Origin: an uncultured Clostridia bacterium
GTDB taxonomy: Bacteria; Bacillota; Clostridia; HGM11514
Direction: 5' to 3'
DNA length: 17,134 nucleotides
NCBI GenBank assembly: GCA_902478725.1
Contig: CABSMD010000036.1
Location: forward strand, 1-17,134
A program made the translations under genes and the position numbers. Shown here piece by piece: positions 14,621 to 17,134 of this stretch (the first letter of the stretch is position 1; the number at the start of each line of letters is the position of its first letter). A model generated the notes under the pieces. The model saw only the letters and a list, made by a program, of their open reading frames with translations. It had not been told where the DNA came from and did no database searches.

Positions 14621-14649
14621 ATTATATCACTGTAAAGGTTGGTAAGCAA
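14621..14649 (-). promoter_or_regulatory. Promoter of the recD2 operon
   Basis: On the minus strand TTGCTT (14649-14644) and TATAAT (14626-14621) are 17 bases apart, with a TG one base before the -10 (extended -10). The recD2 ATG is about 47 bases downstream. Confidence 0.8.
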
Positions 14650-14673
14650 CACCCGAATTGAAAAAGTGGGGAT

Positions 14674-14699
14674 AGGCCCGAAAACAAACATCCGGGCCT
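14674..14699 (-). terminator. Hairpin downstream of the small membrane-protein gene
   Basis: AGGCCCG and CGGGCCT form a perfect seven-pair stem with a 12-base loop. On the minus strand a run of T appears only after eight further bases (ATCCCCAC then TTTTT), so it is a weak terminator. It stands nine bases after the stop of the 113-residue protein and before the recD2 promoter. Confidence 0.45.
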
Positions 14700-14707
14700 G
14701 GCTGCCG

Positions 14708-15049
14708 CTACCCTTCCGTCTGCGAAACCGCAGCGGCTTCAAATTCACTTTTATGTAGGGATTTTATTTCATATTCTTGTGTAAGTATCCGGGCGATCTC
14801 CAGCATCTCCGCATCCCAAGTATCGTCCAGCAGAAGGACGGGCTTCGCGCGAATATCCGAAGCAAAGGAGACGCCGTTTCTGATCTCATATTCGAGTTCG
14901 TCGCTATCCCCACTGGGGCAGAATACGAAATAGGATGTACCGCTTTTGTTTTTTCTTTTGAAAAAATGGGTATAGACCAGGCTGCAAAACTCAATGATGC
15001 CATACAAACAAAAAAACGCCAAAACCGATATTGTTATAATGTCCGGCAT
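14708..15049 (-). CDS. Small one-helix membrane protein, unknown function
   Basis: The 113-residue protein begins MPDIITISVLAFFCLYGIIEF, a single membrane helix (about residues 3-27). Basic KRKNKS follows, then a soluble domain of alternating strands and helices: SGTSYFVFCPSG, a stretch KPVLLLDDTWDAEMLEIARIL, and an acidic tail. The topology is most likely N-out with the domain in the cytoplasm (positive-inside rule). The family was not recognised. Start choice: ATG 15049 has GAGGTG six bases upstream, while a longer frame reaching 15277 has no ribosome-binding site and overlaps the divergent gene. It is divergent from the metallohydrolase gene and shares its upstream region. Confidence 0.7.
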   Translation of the reverse strand: MPDIITISVLAFFCLYGIIEFCSLVYTHFFKRKNKSGTSYFVFCPSGDSDELEYEIRNGVSFASDIRAKPVLLLDDTWDAEMLEIARILTQEYEIKSLHKSEFEAAAVSQTEG

Positions 15050-15101
15050 TTTGATCACCTCAACCCTATCATATGCCGCGCTAAAAAATGTGTGAAAACA
15101 A

Positions 15102-15130
15102 TTGACAAATATAAGGCATCGGAATATAAT
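15102..15130 (+). promoter_or_regulatory. Sigma-A-type promoter of the metallohydrolase gene
   Basis: TTGACA at 15102-15107 and TATAAT at 15125-15130 are 17 bases apart, a perfect consensus match. The ATG lies 30 bases after the -10. It is the best promoter in the window. Confidence 0.88.
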
Positions 15131-15160
15131 CAATAAAAAACAGGAAATGGGGAATAAATT

Positions 15161-15997
15161 ATGCGGCTTCAATACCTGGGAACCGCGGCGGCAGAAGGCT
15201 GGCCGGCGATTTTTTGCAATTGTAAGATGTGCGAGAAGGCACGCAGGCTGGGCGGTAAAAATATCCGCACCAGACAACAGGCAATTTTAAATGGGGATCT
15301 GCTTTTTGACCTCTGCCCGGACACCTATGTGCACGCTCTGCAAAACAATCTGGACCTATCTAGGGTACATACCCTTTTGATGACACATTCTCACAGCGAT
15401 CACCACAATCCCTTCGAGCTGGGGATGCGCCTGGATGGCTTTGCACATTCTCAGACAGAAGAAAAAATGTGTGTTTACGGCAATGAAATCGTGATATCGG
15501 ACATCCGCCAAAAGCTGACGTGCAATTACGGAGACCGCATCCTAAAAAGAGTGGAATATTCTTATGTCCCCCCGTTTGTTCCGTTTTCCTCCGGCGGGTA
15601 TATCATCACGCCATTATTAGCAGATCACATGTGCAGCCAGCCGGAGGAACACTGCTATCTCTACATTGTGGAGGGAGAAGGCAGGCGTATGCTTTACGGT
15701 AACGATACCGGCCTGTTTCCAACGGAAACGATGGACTATATTAAGGGAATTCCCTTCGACCTGGTGAGTCTGGATTGCACCATGGGGATGCAGGACGGCG
15801 AACGCAACCACATGGGAATCCAAGCAACCCTTAAGCAGATCGGCCTTATGAAGAAATATGACTGCGCCAAAGCTGACACCATTTATATTCTGACCCACTT
15901 TTCCCACAACGGCGGCCTGCTGCACGAGCAGCTTGTCGAGAGATTGGCTCCGCACGGGGTTCAAATTGCGTATGACGGTATGGTGATTGATTTTTAG
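15161..15997 (+). CDS. PhnP-like metallo-beta-lactamase-fold hydrolase
   Basis: The 278-residue protein starts with MRLQYLGTAAAEGWPA, followed by CNCKMC (Cys19, Cys21, Cys24), a cluster resembling the extra zinc site of PhnP-type phosphodiesterases. The main metal site is THSHSDH with His76, His78, Asp80 and His81, then later a D-x-T motif (NDTG) and a C-terminal THFSHNGG. PhnP is a cyclic phosphodiesterase of phosphonate breakdown, but no other phn genes are present. This protein is therefore better called a PhnP-like hydrolase with an unknown substrate. It starts at ATG 15161 with GGGG eight bases away. No terminator was found after its stop. Confidence 0.85.
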   Translation: MRLQYLGTAAAEGWPAIFCNCKMCEKARRLGGKNIRTRQQAILNGDLLFDLCPDTYVHALQNNLDLSRVHTLLMTHSHSDHHNPFELGMRLDGFAHSQTEEKMCVYGNEIVISDIRQKLTCNYGDRILKRVEYSYVPPFVPFSSGGYIITPLLADHMCSQPEEHCYLYIVEGEGRRMLYGNDTGLFPTETMDYIKGIPFDLVSLDCTMGMQDGERNHMGIQATLKQIGLMKKYDCAKADTIYILTHFSHNGGLLHEQLVERLAPHGVQIAYDGMVIDF

Positions 15998-16102
15998 CAA
16001 AAGTATACAAGCGATTGCAAACCTCTCTCCAGTTCAGCAAACGCTCTATTATAACACCAGGCTTCGGTTTCATGCTATGCTTCACGAACAGGAGGTGGTT
16101 TG

Positions 16103-16843
16103 GTGAGAACCTATCGGTCTGCGGAGGTTGCAAATATCATTGGTATACATCCAAATACGGTTCGTTTGTATGAAAAATTAGGATTTATCCCAAATGCCAG
16201 AAGACGAAATAACCAATATCGTGTGTTTACCGAATTCCACATCGCACAGCTCCGGCTTGCCCGCATTGCTTTTTCTGTGGAAGTACTGCAAAACGGCTTA
16301 CGCAAAAAAATTGTAAAGATGGTCAAGGCATCGGCAGCGGGTAATTTCGAAGAGGCCATCGCACTAATCGGCGAATACTTATCTCGAGTGCGGCAAGAAC
16401 GCCAAAACGCGGAGGAGGCCATTGAAATTGTCCGGCAACTTTTAGCTGGCGAATCGGCACAGGACAGGCAAACGCTTAGGAGAAAAGAGGCTGCGGACTA
16501 TCTGAATCTTTCGGTGGATACGCTTCGAAATTGGGAAATGAATGGCCTACTGACTGTAAAACGCAAGGAAAATGGCTATCGTGTTTACACCGGCGAGGAC
16601 CTCTGCCGTTTAAAGATTATCCGTTCCCTGCGGTGCGCTAACTATTCTCTTGCCGCTATCTTACGGCTGCTTCAACAACTATCGGTCAATCCAGACGTCA
16701 ACATAAAGGCAGCGCTCAACACACCTGACCCGGACGACGACATCGTTTCCGCATGCGATAGATTGATTGTTTCCCTACAGGTTGCCGAACAAAACGCTTT
16801 GATCGTGTTGGAAATGCTTCGTAATTTTAAAATCAGATTTTGA
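16103..16843 (+). CDS. Transcriptional regulator with two MerR-type helix-turn-helix domains
   Basis: The 246-residue protein carries two MerR-like DNA-binding domains in one chain. The first (about residues 4-70) has TYRSAEVANIIGIHPNTVRLYEKLGFI and the wing NNQYRVFTEF. The second (about 125-193) has RRKEAADYLNLSVDTLRNWEMNGLL and ENGYRVYTGED. A helical linker (about 70-120) joins them, and a short helical tail ends the protein. Usual MerR proteins have one such domain and bind as dimers, so this chain could cover a whole operator by itself. The start is GTG 16103 with AGGAGG seven bases upstream; a TTG at 16100 is too close. It precedes an ABC transporter gene by 72 bases and likely controls it. 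No clear promoter was seen upstream. Confidence 0.85.
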   Translation: MRTYRSAEVANIIGIHPNTVRLYEKLGFIPNARRRNNQYRVFTEFHIAQLRLARIAFSVEVLQNGLRKKIVKMVKASAAGNFEEAIALIGEYLSRVRQERQNAEEAIEIVRQLLAGESAQDRQTLRRKEAADYLNLSVDTLRNWEMNGLLTVKRKENGYRVYTGEDLCRLKIIRSLRCANYSLAAILRLLQQLSVNPDVNIKAALNTPDPDDDIVSACDRLIVSLQVAEQNALIVLEMLRNFKIRF

Positions 16844-16855
16844 TAACCCTACATT

Positions 16856-16890
16856 ATACCACCAGTCTTTCGACGGGTGGTATTCTTTTT
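16856..16890 (+). terminator. Terminator-like hairpin between the MerR-like regulator and the ABC gene
   Basis: ATACCACC (16856-16863) pairs with GGTGGTAT (16876-16883), with a 12-base loop, and is followed by TCTTTTTG. The ABC gene's ribosome-binding site comes 20 bases later. It may end the regulator transcript or reduce expression of the transporter. Confidence 0.65.
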
Positions 16891-16915
16891 GTATCAAATA
16901 CAAGGAGGTCAAAAA

Positions 16916-17134
16916 ATGGAATATGTTATCCAAGTGGAACAGCTTTGCAAGTCCTACGGCAGGCGGCACGCACTAAAAAATTTCAACCTGTCTGTGGAAC
17001 GCGGCACCGTATTCGGCTTATTAGGCGCAAACGGTGCAGGTAAGAGTACGGCCATTGAATGTATGCTAGGAACCAGGCAGGCCGACGGCGGAACGGTCCG
17101 TATTCTGGGGTTGAACCCTCATATGGCACGGAAG
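16916..17134 (+). CDS. ABC transporter ATP-binding protein, N-terminal fragment
   Basis: The frame runs from ATG 16916 to the right edge, 73 residues without a stop. It begins MEYVIQVEQLCKSYGRR and contains the Walker A motif GANGAGKST (37-45), with the following CMLGTRQADGGTVRILG typical of ABC-2-type exporters (drug or peptide efflux). The AAGGAGGT ribosome-binding site lies six to seven bases upstream. Located next to a MerR-like regulator, it probably forms part of an inducible efflux system. The permease, expected downstream, lies outside the window. Confidence 0.9.
   Translation, partial: MEYVIQVEQLCKSYGRRHALKNFNLSVERGTVFGLLGANGAGKSTAIECMLGTRQADGGTVRILGLNPHMARK

Noticed and set aside
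15050..15277. N-terminal extension of the small membrane protein to 189 residues
   Set aside because: The extension overlaps the divergent hydrolase gene and its promoter and has no start signal; the ATG at 15049 has a good ribosome-binding site.
15998..16102. MerR-type operator and promoter upstream of the double-domain regulator
   Set aside because: TATTAT at 16047-16052 could be a -10, but no -35 at 17-20 bases and no clear dyad were found, so no site is called. The stretch otherwise holds only the AGGAGG ribosome-binding site.

Overview
The window looks like a core-genome stretch of a Gram-positive anaerobe of the class Clostridia, with an Oscillospiraceae/Ruminococcaceae flavour. The reasons are moderate GC, strong AGGAGG-type ribosome-binding sites, TTGACA/TATAAT promoters, frequent GTG and TTG starts, and clostridial families: a DUF6062-type protein, an HPr-like protein, RecD2, MtaB, a two-domain RNase HI, and DUF3006 paired with a ComEC-like metallohydrolase. 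No rRNA, tRNA, CRISPR, phage or transposase genes were seen. The species cannot be named from this sequence alone.

Layout. (1) 1-3925, minus strand: a probable operon reading zinc-ribbon protein, GH130 glycoside phosphorylase, MATE exporter, alpha/beta-hydrolase (esterase-like), and a membrane protein that runs off the left edge. It looks like a beta-mannoside or similar oligosaccharide locus. The first gene has an in-frame TGA just before its first CxxC motif. (2) 4036-7170: an OGG1-type DNA glycosylase (minus), a DUF6062-type protein (plus) and a DAHP synthase gene, aroF (minus). Three copies of a roughly 90-bp imperfect palindromic repeat sit here, one upstream of the DUF6062 gene and two in tandem upstream of aroF. 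All point at the gene they precede. A structured, U-tailed sequence lies between the convergent DUF6062 gene and aroF. (3) 7135-10070, minus: mtaB, an M14 peptidoglycan-type carboxypeptidase and rnhA, closed by a clear terminator. A hairpin can cover the ribosome-binding site of the M14 gene. (4) 10125-10470, plus: a self-contained unit of promoter, HPr-like protein and terminator. The HPr-like protein keeps the regulatory serine but not the catalytic histidine. (5) 10566-14649, minus: a tight operon with a good promoter: recD2, comF, a ComEC-like metallo-beta-lactamase protein and DUF3006. (6) 14674-15997: a small one-helix membrane protein (minus) divergent from a PhnP-like metallohydrolase (plus) with a near-consensus promoter. 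(7) 16103 to the end, plus: a regulator with two MerR-type helix-turn-helix domains, a terminator-like hairpin, then the start of an ABC transporter ATPase cut by the window edge.

The most unusual signals are the repeat family, which behaves like a portable promoter/leader module with a conserved distance to the start codon, and the in-frame TGA in the zinc-ribbon gene. The remaining genes are mostly recognisable housekeeping or accessory functions. All assignments come from reading motifs; no database search was possible.
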